Shown here one piece after another: positions 15,546-23,672 of a stretch of DNA of 32,555 nt. Source of the DNA: an uncultured Acetobacteraceae bacterium (GTDB lineage Bacteria > Pseudomonadota > Alphaproteobacteria > Acetobacterales > Acetobacteraceae); NCBI GenBank assembly GCA_903895595.1, contig CAITUP010000086.1:1-32555 (forward strand). The letters run 5' to 3'. The translations under genes and the position numbers were made by a program. Below the pieces are notes generated by a model. The model searched no databases and was not told the DNA's origin. It worked only from the letters and a program-made list of their open reading frames with translations. How positions within the stretch are numbered: position 1 is the stretch's first letter; each line of letters starts with the position of its first letter.

Positions 15546-15737
15546 ATGACCCGCTTGCTCCGCTTTCGTCTGTCCGCGTGTTTCCCGCTTCTGGCGCTTG
15601 GCCTGGTGACACTGCTGGGCGGTTGCGTGGTGTATCCGGGTGACGCCGGCTACGGTTATCGGCCTGTGGCCTACTACCCTCCCGCGGTTGTCGAGTACGG
15701 TCATGGCGGCTGGGGGCACCATCGCCACGGCTGGTAG
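15546..15737 (+). CDS. Small lipoprotein, Gly/Tyr/His-rich
   Basis: A 63-residue protein with a lipoprotein signal: basic N-terminus MTRLLRFRLSA, hydrophobic stretch, then the lipobox LLGGC with lipidated Cys about residue 27. The mature part is a short Tyr/Pro and Gly/His-rich tail (YYPPAVVEYGHGGWGHHRHGW), which may bind metal or simply be disordered. The frame is open upstream but only this start makes a signal. A GGGGGA-like ribosome-binding site precedes ATG 15546. No specific function is recognisable. Confidence 0.75.
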   Translation: MTRLLRFRLSACFPLLALGLVTLLGGCVVYPGDAGYGYRPVAYYPPAVVEYGHGGWGHHRHGW

Positions 15738-15840
15738 GCCGGGTCGCCCGCGCCGGTCATGGCTGCGATGCTGCGATGCACACTGTAAATCATGTTCGCC
15801 GCGCCCAATATCCGGGCGGATAAAACTTCGAGGTGTGGTC

Positions 15841-16212
15841 ATGATCCGAATTTCCTTCGCTGTCGCCGTTCTCCTCGGTATCGCGACGCCGCAGCTCGCT
15901 CGGGCGCAGGACGCCACGGCGGGTCAGGCCCTGTTCAAACGCGATTGCGCCGCGTGCCACGAGATCGTGCCAGCCAAGATTCGAATCGGCCCGTCGCTGT
16001 TCGGGATCGTCGGGCGCGCCGCCGGGGCCGACCCGAATTTCCACTATACGGCCGCGAACAAGAACTCGGCCCTGACATGGGATCAGGCGACGCTCGACCG
16101 CTATTTGGTCAATCCGAAGGCAGTGGTGCCCGGTACGACCATGACATACGCCGGCCAGAAGGACGATCGGAAGCGCGGCGACCTGATCGCCTATTTGGCG
16201 ACATTGCGTTGA
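15841..16212 (+). CDS. Periplasmic class I cytochrome c
   Basis: A 123-residue c-type cytochrome of the c2/c550 type. A signal peptide is cleaved near ARA-QD (about residue 22). The haem-binding CAACH is at 36-40, followed by GPSLFGIVGR, and the distal methionine ligand is M101 in PGTTMTYAGQK. Exported electron carrier. The gene lies 66 bp upstream of the cytochrome-porin fusion on the same strand, so it could be its periplasmic electron acceptor (inference). A FixK-type box overlaps its stop codon. Confidence 0.93.
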   Translation: MIRISFAVAVLLGIATPQLARAQDATAGQALFKRDCAACHEIVPAKIRIGPSLFGIVGRAAGADPNFHYTAANKNSALTWDQATLDRYLVNPKAVVPGTTMTYAGQKDDRKRGDLIAYLATLR

Positions 16213-16222
16213 CCTGAATCAA
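16209..16222. promoter_or_regulatory. FNR/FixK box upstream of the Cyc2-like gene
   Basis: TTGACCTGAATCAA matches the FixK/FNR consensus TTGAY-N4-RTCAA at every defined position. It overlaps the end of the cytochrome c gene. Its centre is about 63 bp from the ATG of the cytochrome-porin gene, leaving room for a class II promoter with start near 16257. A FixK-like regulator is encoded at 21615-22328. TTGACC could alternatively be a sigma-70 -35 hexamer. Confidence 0.6.
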
Positions 16223-16234
16223 GGTGCGCTGCCC

Positions 16235-16270
16235 CTTTCCCGCGTAGGTGTCGAATCCGAAACGGGAAAG
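16235..16270. promoter_or_regulatory. Inverted repeat in leader of the Cyc2-like gene
   Basis: CTTTCCCG (16235-16242) and CGGGAAAG (16263-16270) are exact reverse complements. The right arm contains the likely ribosome-binding site GGGAAAG of the gene starting at 16279, so folding could modulate translation. Speculative. Confidence 0.35.
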
Positions 16271-16278
16271 TACACATC

Positions 16279-17616
16279 ATGCGGCGCATTCTTACGACCA
16301 TGGTGGCAGCGCTTGTCGCGCTCGCCGCGTTTGGCGCCGACCGCGCGGGGGCGGTGCCGAGTTTCAGCGAACAAACCGGCCAACCCTGCACGACCTGCCA
16401 TGTCGGCGGCTTCGGCCCTCAACTCACGCCATTCGGCCGAGCGTTCAAGATCGGCGGATATACGCAGTCTGGCGGCGACGGGTGGGCGTCGAAAATCCCG
16501 CTCTCCGCCATGGTGCAGTCGTCGTTCACCAGCACGCAGCAGGGGCAATCTCCGCCGCCGCAGCATTACAACACCAACAGCAACCCGTCGCTGGACCAGA
16601 TCAGCGTGTTCGTGGCCGGGCGCGTTAGCGATTACACCGGCGGATTCGTGCAGATGTCCTGGTCCGGCGTGACGAACACGTCGCGCCTGGACAACACCGA
16701 CCTGCGCCCGTTCACCACCAGCGTCACGCTGGGGAGCCACGATCTCCGTATCGGCACCACGATCAACAACAACCCGACGGTGCAGGACCCTTACAACAGC
16801 ACCTTCGCCTGGGGCTTCCCGTTCATGTCTTCGGCGCTGGCGCCGACTCCGGCGGCCCAGCCGATGCTGGTCGGCGCGTTCGCCGGCAATTCCCTCGGCT
16901 ACACCGCTTATGCGTGGCTGGATCGCGCCCTCTATGTGGAAGCCGGTGCCTACACCACGCCCAGCCCCTGGGCGCTCGCCCGGTTCGGGAGCGACCTGGG
17001 CGGGCCGGGGGCCATTGCTGGCGCGGCACCCTATGCCCGCATCGCGTACGAGTATCAATGGAATGGGCAGGCGGTGCATGCCGGTGCCTTGTTCATGCGG
17101 GCCGATGTCAACCCACCCACCGGCGTGCCGTTCCAATCCAGCGGCGTGGGCGGGCAGGATCGCTACACCGATTACGCGTTTGACGCCGGCTATCAGTTCC
17201 TGGGTGACGGCACCCACATTGTCACGCTGCAGGGCATCTACGTGCATGAAGATCAGCAACTGAACGCGTCCGGCGCCGGCGGCAGTTTCGCGCTGAACCA
17301 GGTCAGAGCCAACATTGCCTACTGGTATCAGAACACCTACGGCGTGACGCTGGGCTGGCAGAACACGTGGGGATCGCTCAACCCCGCCTACGGCACCGCC
17401 AACGGGAAGCCCAATTCCAACGGGTTCACCGCCGAGGTCGATTGGGTGCCGTTCGGCAAGGCTGAGTCGTTCGGTTCCCCGTGGGCGAACCTGAAGCTGG
17501 GCGCGCAATATATCCTATACACCCAGTTCGACGGCGGGCGTTCCAACTACGACGGCAACGGGCGCAGTGCCGGTGCCAACAACACACTGCTGCTGTTCGC
17601 TTGGTTGGCCTTTTGA
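16279..17616 (+). CDS. Cyc2-like monoheme cytochrome c fused to outer-membrane beta-barrel
   Basis: A 445-residue protein with a signal peptide (cleavage near AGA-VP, residue 25), then FSEQTGQPCTTCH (haem motif 37-41) and LTPFGRAFKIGGYT (about 49-62). The remaining 380 residues are rich in alternating aromatic/polar stretches, Asn/Gly turns and tyrosines, and the last residue is Phe, as in outer-membrane beta-barrels. This small haem domain plus porin architecture, with the PFGRxFKxxGYT motif right after the haem, is that of Cyc2, the outer-membrane iron oxidase of acidophilic and neutrophilic iron oxidisers. Many related proteins have no proven iron role, so iron oxidation is a hypothesis. 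A periplasmic cytochrome gene and a FixK box lie just upstream. Confidence 0.75.
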   Translation: MRRILTTMVAALVALAAFGADRAGAVPSFSEQTGQPCTTCHVGGFGPQLTPFGRAFKIGGYTQSGGDGWASKIPLSAMVQSSFTSTQQGQSPPPQHYNTNSNPSLDQISVFVAGRVSDYTGGFVQMSWSGVTNTSRLDNTDLRPFTTSVTLGSHDLRIGTTINNNPTVQDPYNSTFAWGFPFMSSALAPTPAAQPMLVGAFAGNSLGYTAYAWLDRALYVEAGAYTTPSPWALARFGSDLGGPGAIAGAAPYARIAYEYQWNGQAVHAGALFMRADVNPPTGVPFQSSGVGGQDRYTDYAFDAGYQFLGDGTHIVTLQGIYVHEDQQLNASGAGGSFALNQVRANIAYWYQNTYGVTLGWQNTWGSLNPAYGTANGKPNSNGFTAEVDWVPFGKAESFGSPWANLKLGAQYILYTQFDGGRSNYDGNGRSAGANNTLLLFAWLAF

Positions 17617-17636
17617 TCGGGTGCGGGCCGGTGCTG

Positions 17637-18341
17637 TTACCGGCTCAACCGAATAAACCGCTCCGCCAGCGCGATATCGATCCCCACGTTCCGCCGCCGA
17701 GCCTCGCCTTCGTAATCCTCGCCCCACTGCTCGACTTCGAACAGTTCCTCCAGCGCCCCCAGCGCGTGCGCCCGCTCGGCGTCCAGCGCGCCCTCGGCCA
17801 GCGCCAGCCCGAGGACCAGACTGCCCAAGGACGGCACCGCGATCCCCAGGCCCGCCAGCGCATAGGCATCGTACGAAGCCACTGCTCGGCGCAACGCCGC
17901 GATGCTGTCCTTATGCTGGTTGACGTAAGCGATGCCCTCGCCCACCCGCAGCGGCGCGTCGTAGGTCGCGGTGGCCCAGTCCAGCCAAGGCTGCCATTCC
18001 CGCATCTGCCGCTCCACCAACGGCCGAGGGGCAGTGGCGCGGTAGCACAACATATCTGTCTCCCCATACCGGGCGATGGCATCGACGGTGGGCAGAGGGT
18101 TGGGCGCGATCCGCTCCTGCGCCGTGCCGGCCAGACGGGTCAGCGGCGTGTCGGCGTAGGACATTTCCCCGCCCTTGCCGCCGCCGGCGTCGCGCCATTC
18201 GGTGGCGATCGCCTCCGCCAGGGCATGCGGTCCCACCACCAGCCGCGTGCCGGTGGGCAGATTCATTGGCTTGCCGTCCAGTTGGACATGGTAGCCGGCC
18301 TCGACCCGAACCAGGGTCACGGTGTCCCAAAAGCGCTTCAC
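17637..18341 (-). CDS. ATP12-family F1-ATPase assembly chaperone
   Basis: A 234-residue ATP12 family protein, the chaperone that binds the F1 alpha subunit during ATP synthase assembly in mitochondria and alphaproteobacteria. MKRFWDTVTL, the LPTGTRLVVGPHALAEAIATEWRD segment and WLDWATATYDAPLRVGEGI are characteristic. It lies 13 nt after the stop-proximal end of the preceding AsmA-like gene (start 18341, AsmA stop 18355), so it is likely co-transcribed with the AsmA-like and RluA-type genes. Ends convergently with the Cyc2-like gene. It supports an alphaproteobacterial origin. Confidence 0.93.
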   Translation of the reverse strand: MKRFWDTVTLVRVEAGYHVQLDGKPMNLPTGTRLVVGPHALAEAIATEWRDAGGGKGGEMSYADTPLTRLAGTAQERIAPNPLPTVDAIARYGETDMLCYRATAPRPLVERQMREWQPWLDWATATYDAPLRVGEGIAYVNQHKDSIAALRRAVASYDAYALAGLGIAVPSLGSLVLGLALAEGALDAERAHALGALEELFEVEQWGEDYEGEARRRNVGIDIALAERFIRLSR

Positions 18342-18354
18342 GAGGTCTCCAGGA

Positions 18355-20427
18355 TCAATGGAATAATTGTTTCAACAGCTGACCGGCATTCGGCAGCTTC
18401 GGTTGAGGACCCGGCGCTGGGGCCGCGGCGGCCGGCGTGTCCTCGGCCGCGGCAGCCGGAGCCGCCTGACCGCGGGCCACCGCCATCGCCACGGGACAAA
18501 CGTCTCCGCCGCCGGCCGGCTGCTTGGCGGTTCCAAGAACCGCACCGGCCTGACCGCCGAGCAGACTGCCGAGTGTGGCGGCGTTGGCCTGCGCGATGCC
18601 GACTTCATCGACCTTGGTTTGCGGCCGCGCCATGGGGCCGGACACCCGAACCGGCATCGTGATCGCGGTGCCGCCCAGGACCGCCCGAGACCGCAGGTTC
18701 AGCGCCAGCGTCTCATCCCCCAGATTGACCGAACCGGAGCCGTCCGCGTTCAACAACGCCGATCCCAGCGCCAGCGCCTTCACCGTCCCGACACCTTTCG
18801 CGAAGTCCAGCCGCAACGCGAAGCACCGCACGGCATTGGCGCCCGAGGCCCCGTTCGCCGGCTTCAACGCCTCCGTCACCACCGTCGCCGCGCCGCCCAG
18901 GCGTTTGAGATCGACCGTCCCGCCCGGCATCGCCATTCCCAGATACCCGTCCAGGGATGCCGCGATCGCATGCGGCGACAGACCGCTGCCATGCAGATCG
19001 GCCCGCACCTCCAGCGTGCCGGTCGCATAGGCCGGTTGCCCCAGGGTAACCAGCAGCGGCTGCAGCGCGATTCCCGGCGCCTCCAATTTCAGGTGCACAA
19101 CCGGGTCCTGCTTGCTGGTATCGGCGCGAAGGCTGAGCGCCACATGCCCCTCCGGCAGATCGGCCTGCGCCGGATCGAGGTCCAGCACGCCGTCCTTCAG
19201 GACCGCATGCCCCGCGATTCCCTTGTAGTCGGTCCCGCCAAACCGCAACGCCCCGATCGAAACATGAACGTCCGCGTCCAACGCCCGCAGCGGCCCGAAC
19301 GGCAATGGCGTGTCGGGGATCAGGCCTTTACCCGCGGCGGCCGGGGCCGGTAGGGCGGGCACGGACGGCGCTGCCGTCTTGCCGGAAGCCGGCGCCATCA
19401 GCCCATCGGCGTCGAACGACCTGGATGTCACGGTCCCGCTGATTCGCGTGCGAGGCGCCAATCCAATCGTTAATTCACCCGCAAGATCGCCCAGCGAACT
19501 GGCCGTCTTCAGATCGTGCAGCGTCCATTCCTTGGCGTTTCCCGACAGCTTGGCGCCGGCGACCAGTGCCTTCACCCCGGGCAAGTCCCGATGCGCCAGA
19601 GGCGACAGCGCGGCCAGATCGGGAATATTGGCCGTCAGGGCCAGTTCGATGCCCTCGCCGGCCGCCGGTTTCGCGATGCTGCCTTCGATTCCGATGCTCG
19701 CTCCGGCGGCCTTGACCGACACCTTTACCGGAAACGGTGCGCCGCCGGCCCCGCCCGTCAGCGATGCCAGAGGGCCGGTATCGATCGCGATCGCCAGATC
19801 GGTTCCGTCCAGCGCCAGCGACGCGGTCACATGCAAGGGCGCGTTGGGCGACCCGGTCAGCGATGCGATCTCCTTCACCGACAATGTGCTCGTCTGTCCG
19901 GATTTGCCGTCGTGCCAAGCGAACACCCCGTTATCCAGCCGGACCGCGTTCACCACGACGGTCAACGGTTCGGCTTTGGTCCCGGCCGGCGCCCCGCCGG
20001 TCGCCGGTTGTGCCGCAACGGGGGCCTGCGGCGTGAAAACCCAATTCCCTTGCCCCTGCGCGTCGGTTTCCAACCGGATGTCCGGCTTGACGACGGTCAG
20101 CCGGTCGATCTCGATCCGGTGGTTCAGCAGCGGCAGCAACCCGAGCTGGACCTCGACCCGTTCCACCGTCGCCATGTCGGGGCGGGAGAAGCCGGGCGGG
20201 TTGGAAAACGCGACATCGCCCAATACCAAGGTCGGCCGCAGCGACCAGCCCAGCCGGATCGGTCCGCCCAGGCGCAAATCCCGCCCGGTCGCCTGCTTCA
20301 CCGCCGCGGCGATTCGCGGCTTCTGCGCATCGGCGTCGAAGGTCGCGATGAACACGCCAAGACCCACGACGGCGAGCGCGAGAACGCCGCCGCCAATCAT
20401 ACCGATCCGGCGCCAGCGCACGGTCAT
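18355..20427 (-). CDS. AsmA-family inner-membrane protein
   Basis: A 690-residue AsmA-like protein, anchored by one N-terminal transmembrane helix (about 9-30, IGGGVLALAVVGLGVFIATF), with a large periplasmic part. KPRIAAAVKQATGRDLRLGGPI and PTLVLGDVAFSNPPG match the AsmA N-terminal domain. The C-terminal half has the repeated beta-strand layout, ending in an Ala/Pro-rich tail (AAAAEDTPAAAAPAPG). The family is linked to outer-membrane biogenesis and lipid transport between membranes. ATG 20427 overlaps the RluA-type stop as ATGA; the frame is open further upstream but that is antisense noise. Confidence 0.88.
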   Translation of the reverse strand: MTVRWRRIGMIGGGVLALAVVGLGVFIATFDADAQKPRIAAAVKQATGRDLRLGGPIRLGWSLRPTLVLGDVAFSNPPGFSRPDMATVERVEVQLGLLPLLNHRIEIDRLTVVKPDIRLETDAQGQGNWVFTPQAPVAAQPATGGAPAGTKAEPLTVVVNAVRLDNGVFAWHDGKSGQTSTLSVKEIASLTGSPNAPLHVTASLALDGTDLAIAIDTGPLASLTGGAGGAPFPVKVSVKAAGASIGIEGSIAKPAAGEGIELALTANIPDLAALSPLAHRDLPGVKALVAGAKLSGNAKEWTLHDLKTASSLGDLAGELTIGLAPRTRISGTVTSRSFDADGLMAPASGKTAAPSVPALPAPAAAGKGLIPDTPLPFGPLRALDADVHVSIGALRFGGTDYKGIAGHAVLKDGVLDLDPAQADLPEGHVALSLRADTSKQDPVVHLKLEAPGIALQPLLVTLGQPAYATGTLEVRADLHGSGLSPHAIAASLDGYLGMAMPGGTVDLKRLGGAATVVTEALKPANGASGANAVRCFALRLDFAKGVGTVKALALGSALLNADGSGSVNLGDETLALNLRSRAVLGGTAITMPVRVSGPMARPQTKVDEVGIAQANAATLGSLLGGQAGAVLGTAKQPAGGGDVCPVAMAVARGQAAPAAAAEDTPAAAAPAPGPQPKLPNAGQLLKQLFH

Positions 20428-21416
20428 CTCCCGTGCCTCACGGGGGGCTGCGCCGGCGGCGCGTGGAACCCCAGCGTTTCGAACGTCTCCCGCATATGCG
20501 GCGGCAGATCGGCCTCGACCGTCAGTGTCCCGCCGTTGGGATGCGGCAGGACCAGCCGGCGGGCGTGCAGATGCAGATCGCGCGACAGACCTTCCACGGT
20601 GGCCAGGAAGGCGTCGTTCTGATCGGGTTCCTGATACTTGATGTCGCCCAGGATCGGCGCCCTGATCGCCACGCAATGCACGCGCAGTTGGTGGGTGCGG
20701 CCGGTAATCGGCTGCAGCTCCAGCCACGCCAGCTTGCGGGCGGCATGGTCGAGCGTCCGGTAGTCGGTCACGGCGCGCGCGCCTTCGGGGTCGTCGCGGT
20801 CGGCCGGTGCCGTGCGTTCGCCCCGGTCGCCGCCGATGCGCTTCAGCGGCATGTCGATCCGGCCTTCCACCGGCACCGGACGGCCGGCGACCACGGCCCA
20901 ATAGGTCTTCTCCATATCGCGGCCCCGGAAGGACGCGGCCAGCTTCGCCGCCGAACCGGGAGTCCGAGCAATCAGCAGCACGCCGGAGGTGTCCTTATCC
21001 AGCCGGTGCACCAGCCGCGGTCGGTGCGGCGAGCCGAACCGCAGCGCATCCAGCGCGCCATCCAGATGCCGCGTGATCCCCGGCCCGCCCTGCACCGGCA
21101 GGCCGTGCGGCTTGTTCAGCACGAACAGATGCTCGTCCTGATACAGCACCATTTCCTGCAAATCCCGCGTCAGGCCGGGATCGACATAGGCGATCGGCTT
21201 CGGTTCCGGCGCCGAGGGCAGCGGCGGAATGCGCACAACCTGACCGGGTTCGAGCCGCGTGTTGGTGTCCGCGCGCTTGCTGTCCACGCGGATCTGGCCC
21301 GTGCGGCACCATTTTTGGATCATGCTCTGCTGCACGCCGGGGAAGTGCCGGCGGAACCAGCGGTCCAGACGGATATCGGCTTCGTCCTGGGAGACGGTTT
21401 GGAGGGCGATTGTCAT
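20424..21416 (-). CDS. RluA-family 23S rRNA pseudouridine synthase (RluC-like)
   Basis: A 330-residue pseudouridine synthase with an N-terminal S4 domain (IRLDRWFRRHFPGVQQSMIQ and GQIRVDSKRAD, about 15-50) and a catalytic domain. The signature HRLDKDTSG lies at 137-145, with D140 as nucleophile; GRTHQLRVH and the LHARRL motifs follow. This layout is that of RluC, which modifies U955, U2504 and U2580 of 23S rRNA in E. coli. ATG 21416 is the chosen start, as the longer frame lacks homology. It is coupled to the AsmA-like gene by ATGA. RluC versus RluD is not settled by what I can see. Confidence 0.92.
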   Translation of the reverse strand: MTIALQTVSQDEADIRLDRWFRRHFPGVQQSMIQKWCRTGQIRVDSKRADTNTRLEPGQVVRIPPLPSAPEPKPIAYVDPGLTRDLQEMVLYQDEHLFVLNKPHGLPVQGGPGITRHLDGALDALRFGSPHRPRLVHRLDKDTSGVLLIARTPGSAAKLAASFRGRDMEKTYWAVVAGRPVPVEGRIDMPLKRIGGDRGERTAPADRDDPEGARAVTDYRTLDHAARKLAWLELQPITGRTHQLRVHCVAIRAPILGDIKYQEPDQNDAFLATVEGLSRDLHLHARRLVLPHPNGGTLTVEADLPPHMRETFETLGFHAPPAQPPVRHGR

Positions 21417-21585
21417 GGGGGCCGTATAGCGGGTTTTCGCGCGCGGCGCTGCCCTTATGGTGGGGACCTGACACGCGTGCGCATTTTTGCTGGCGGTGGT
21501 GCGAAGCATCGTCGGAGCCGTCTTGCGTATAAGTACGTGCGCAGAGGTACCAAGTATTCATCCCCTCCCGCCCTGGTTATGCAGA

Positions 21586-21596
21586 CTGCAATGCAG
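21586..21596. promoter_or_regulatory. Small palindrome upstream of the FixK-like regulator
   Basis: CTGCA-A-TGCAG is a 5+5 palindrome about 6 nt before the ribosome-binding site TGGAGGG of the Crp/Fnr gene. It is not an FNR-type sequence. It could be an operator, but the case is weak. Confidence 0.25.
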
Positions 21597-21614
21597 CATG
21601 ACATGGAGGGTTCT

Positions 21615-22328
21615 ATGCACATCTTAGCCCAATCTATCGAACGCGACCCGATGCCTCGGATGGGTATGGTGTTGGATCGTTCCATGCCCTGGTCGCTCCC
21701 GCCGATGACCAGGCTGCCGCCCGTGCCTCGCCCGGTCGCCGTGCCCGCCGCCAAGGACGCAACCATCGTCGAACAGGACGATGAGGCCAAATATTGCTTC
21801 CTGATCGTCACCGGCTGCGTTCGCACCGTCCGCACGATGACCGACGGCAGGCGACAGATCGGCGAATTTCTGTTCGCCGGCGATGTCTACGGCTGGGACG
21901 TGCTGGAAACCCACGACTATGGGATCGAGGCCGTAACGCCATCCCTGCTGCACCGTTTCCCCCGCGACGAGCTGCAGGAATTTGCCGACACCCACGGCAA
22001 TTTCGGCCGCCGTATGCGCGAATTGTCCGCTCGGCAAGGCCGCGCATCGCGCGACCACATGATCCTGCTCGGGCGTAAAACCGCGACGGAACGGCTGGCG
22101 AGTTTCCTCCTGGCCCTGGCCGTCCGCCTAAAATTGGAAGACGGTACTTGGATCGTTCCGCCGATGAGCCGTTCTGACATCGCCGACTATCTGGGTCTGA
22201 CCATCGAAACGGTCTGTCGGCAATTGAAACATCTGCGGGAGGATGGGACGATTTCCTCGAACGGAACGAAAATCCTGATCCACGACCGCCGGTCGCTGAT
22301 GGGTTGTGCCCGGATGGCGCTGCACTGA
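21615..22328 (+). CDS. Crp/Fnr-family regulator, FixK-like
   Basis: A 237-residue Crp/Fnr regulator without the N-terminal cysteine cluster of FNR, so it should not sense oxygen through an Fe-S centre. The nucleotide-binding-like fold covers about 50-130, and the dimerisation helix has ATERLASFLLALAVRL. The helix-turn-helix at 184-213 reads MSRSDIADYLGLTIETVCRQLKHL. The recognition helix keeps Glu (E198) and Arg (R202) of the FNR ExxSR pattern, but Ser is replaced by Cys (C201). TGGAGGG precedes ATG 21615. The family activates micro-oxic respiratory genes; a target could be the box at 16209-16222. Confidence 0.85.
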   Translation: MHILAQSIERDPMPRMGMVLDRSMPWSLPPMTRLPPVPRPVAVPAAKDATIVEQDDEAKYCFLIVTGCVRTVRTMTDGRRQIGEFLFAGDVYGWDVLETHDYGIEAVTPSLLHRFPRDELQEFADTHGNFGRRMRELSARQGRASRDHMILLGRKTATERLASFLLALAVRLKLEDGTWIVPPMSRSDIADYLGLTIETVCRQLKHLREDGTISSNGTKILIHDRRSLMGCARMALH

Positions 22329-22340
22329 GCGAGGCCTCGA

Positions 22341-23672
22341 TTATCCGCCCTTCGCCGCCCGCAGTTTCGCCCAATAATCCAGCCGCTTGCCGATCTCCCG
22401 CTCGAACCCGCGATCTTTCGGCTGGTAGAACGCTTCCCGCGCCATGCCATCGGGGAAATAGTTCTGGCCGGAAAACGCATCCTCGGTGGAATGGTCGTAC
22501 GCGTAACCGTCGCCGTAGCCCAGCTGCTTCATCAGCTTGGTCGGTGCGTTCAGAATATGGGCCGGCGGCATCAAACTCCCCGTCGCCTTCGCCGCGGCCC
22601 GAGCGGCACCGTACGCCGCGTAAACCGCGTTCGATTTTGGGGCCGTTCCCAAATAAACAACGACCTGCGCAATCGCCAGTTCCCCCTCGGGCGAGCCAAG
22701 CCGCTCGTAGGTTTCCCATCCCGCAATCGCTTGCGGTAGAGCGTTCGGGTCGGCCATTCCGATATCCTCGGCCGCGAACCGCACCAGGCGCCGAGCGATA
22801 TAACGCGGGTCCTCCCCGCCATGCAGCATGCGCGCGAACCAATACAACGCCGCATCGGGATCGGAACCGCGCAACGATTTATGCAGCGCCGAGATAAGGT
22901 TGTAATGTTCCTCCCGATCCTTGTCGTACAACGCCGCGCGCTTGGACAACAATTCCGACAACCCCGCCGGGTCCATCTCCCCTGTCCCAGCCGGCAGCGC
23001 CGCCAGCTGTTCGGCCATGTTCAGAATATACCGCCCGTCGCCATCGGCCATCGCCCGCAACGACAATCGGGCTTGTTCGTTCAACGGAAACGCATGGCCC
23101 AGTTCGGCTTCCGCGCGTTCCAGCAACAATTCCAGCGCCGCGTCGTCCAGCCGCCGCAACACCAGCACCTGACAGCGCGACAGCAGCGCCCCGTTCAGCG
23201 CGAAAGACGGATTTTCGGTGGTGGCGCCGACCAAAATAACCGTCCCGTCCTCCACCACCGGGAGAAACCCGTCCTGCTGGGCGCGATTGAACCGGTGGAT
23301 TTCGTCGACGAACAGCAACGTCCCCTGGCCGGTGCGGCGGCGCTTCGTCGCTTCCTCGAACGCGCGCTTCAAATCCGCCACGCCGGAAAACACTGCCGAT
23401 AACTGCGTGAAATGAAGACCGGAGCGCGCGGCCAACAACCGGGCGATGGTGGTTTTCCCGACGCCGGGCGGGCCCCACAGGATCAGCGAGGCCAACGATC
23501 CCCGCGCCAGCATCCGCGTTAGCGTGCCCTCGGGCCCCAGCAGATGATCCTGCCCAACCACTTCCTCCAGCACGCGCGGCCGCAACCGGTCCGCGAGCGG
23601 CCGGGCCGCGCGGGCTTCCGGGGTTTCCACCGTTTCCGGCGGGCCGAACAGGTCGGGGGAGGCCGCGCTCAA
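22341..23672 (-). CDS. rarA: Replication-associated recombination protein A (MgsA/RarA AAA+ ATPase)
   Basis: A 443-residue AAA+ ATPase acting at stalled replication forks. Walker A is GPPGVGKT at 67-74, Walker B DEIH at 123-126 (FVDEIHRFN), the arginine-finger region contains LLSRCQVLVLRRL, and the C-terminal tetramerisation domain has HKSLRGSDPDAALYW. No ATG precedes the conserved MgsA N-terminus (SPDLFGPPE). The likely start is TTG 23672, which overlaps the upstream gene's TGA as TTGA, with AAAGG about 10 nt upstream. The frame is open further, but that part is noise. Translational coupling to a secreted hydrolase is unusual. Confidence 0.92.
   Translation of the reverse strand: MSAASPDLFGPPETVETPEARAARPLADRLRPRVLEEVVGQDHLLGPEGTLTRMLARGSLASLILWGPPGVGKTTIARLLAARSGLHFTQLSAVFSGVADLKRAFEEATKRRRTGQGTLLFVDEIHRFNRAQQDGFLPVVEDGTVILVGATTENPSFALNGALLSRCQVLVLRRLDDAALELLLERAEAELGHAFPLNEQARLSLRAMADGDGRYILNMAEQLAALPAGTGEMDPAGLSELLSKRAALYDKDREEHYNLISALHKSLRGSDPDAALYWFARMLHGGEDPRYIARRLVRFAAEDIGMADPNALPQAIAGWETYERLGSPEGELAIAQVVVYLGTAPKSNAVYAAYGAARAAAKATGSLMPPAHILNAPTKLMKQLGYGDGYAYDHSTEDAFSGQNYFPDGMAREAFYQPKDRGFEREIGKRLDYWAKLRAAKGG

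Noticed and set aside
15763-15778. Tandem CTGCGATG repeat before the cytochrome c gene
   Set aside because: Two 8-bp units only. No regulatory meaning can be supported.
20433-21540. Long plus-strand extension upstream of the FixK-like gene
   Set aside because: The frame is open, but the sequence is antisense to the RluA-type gene. The regulator clearly starts at 21615 after TGGAGGG.
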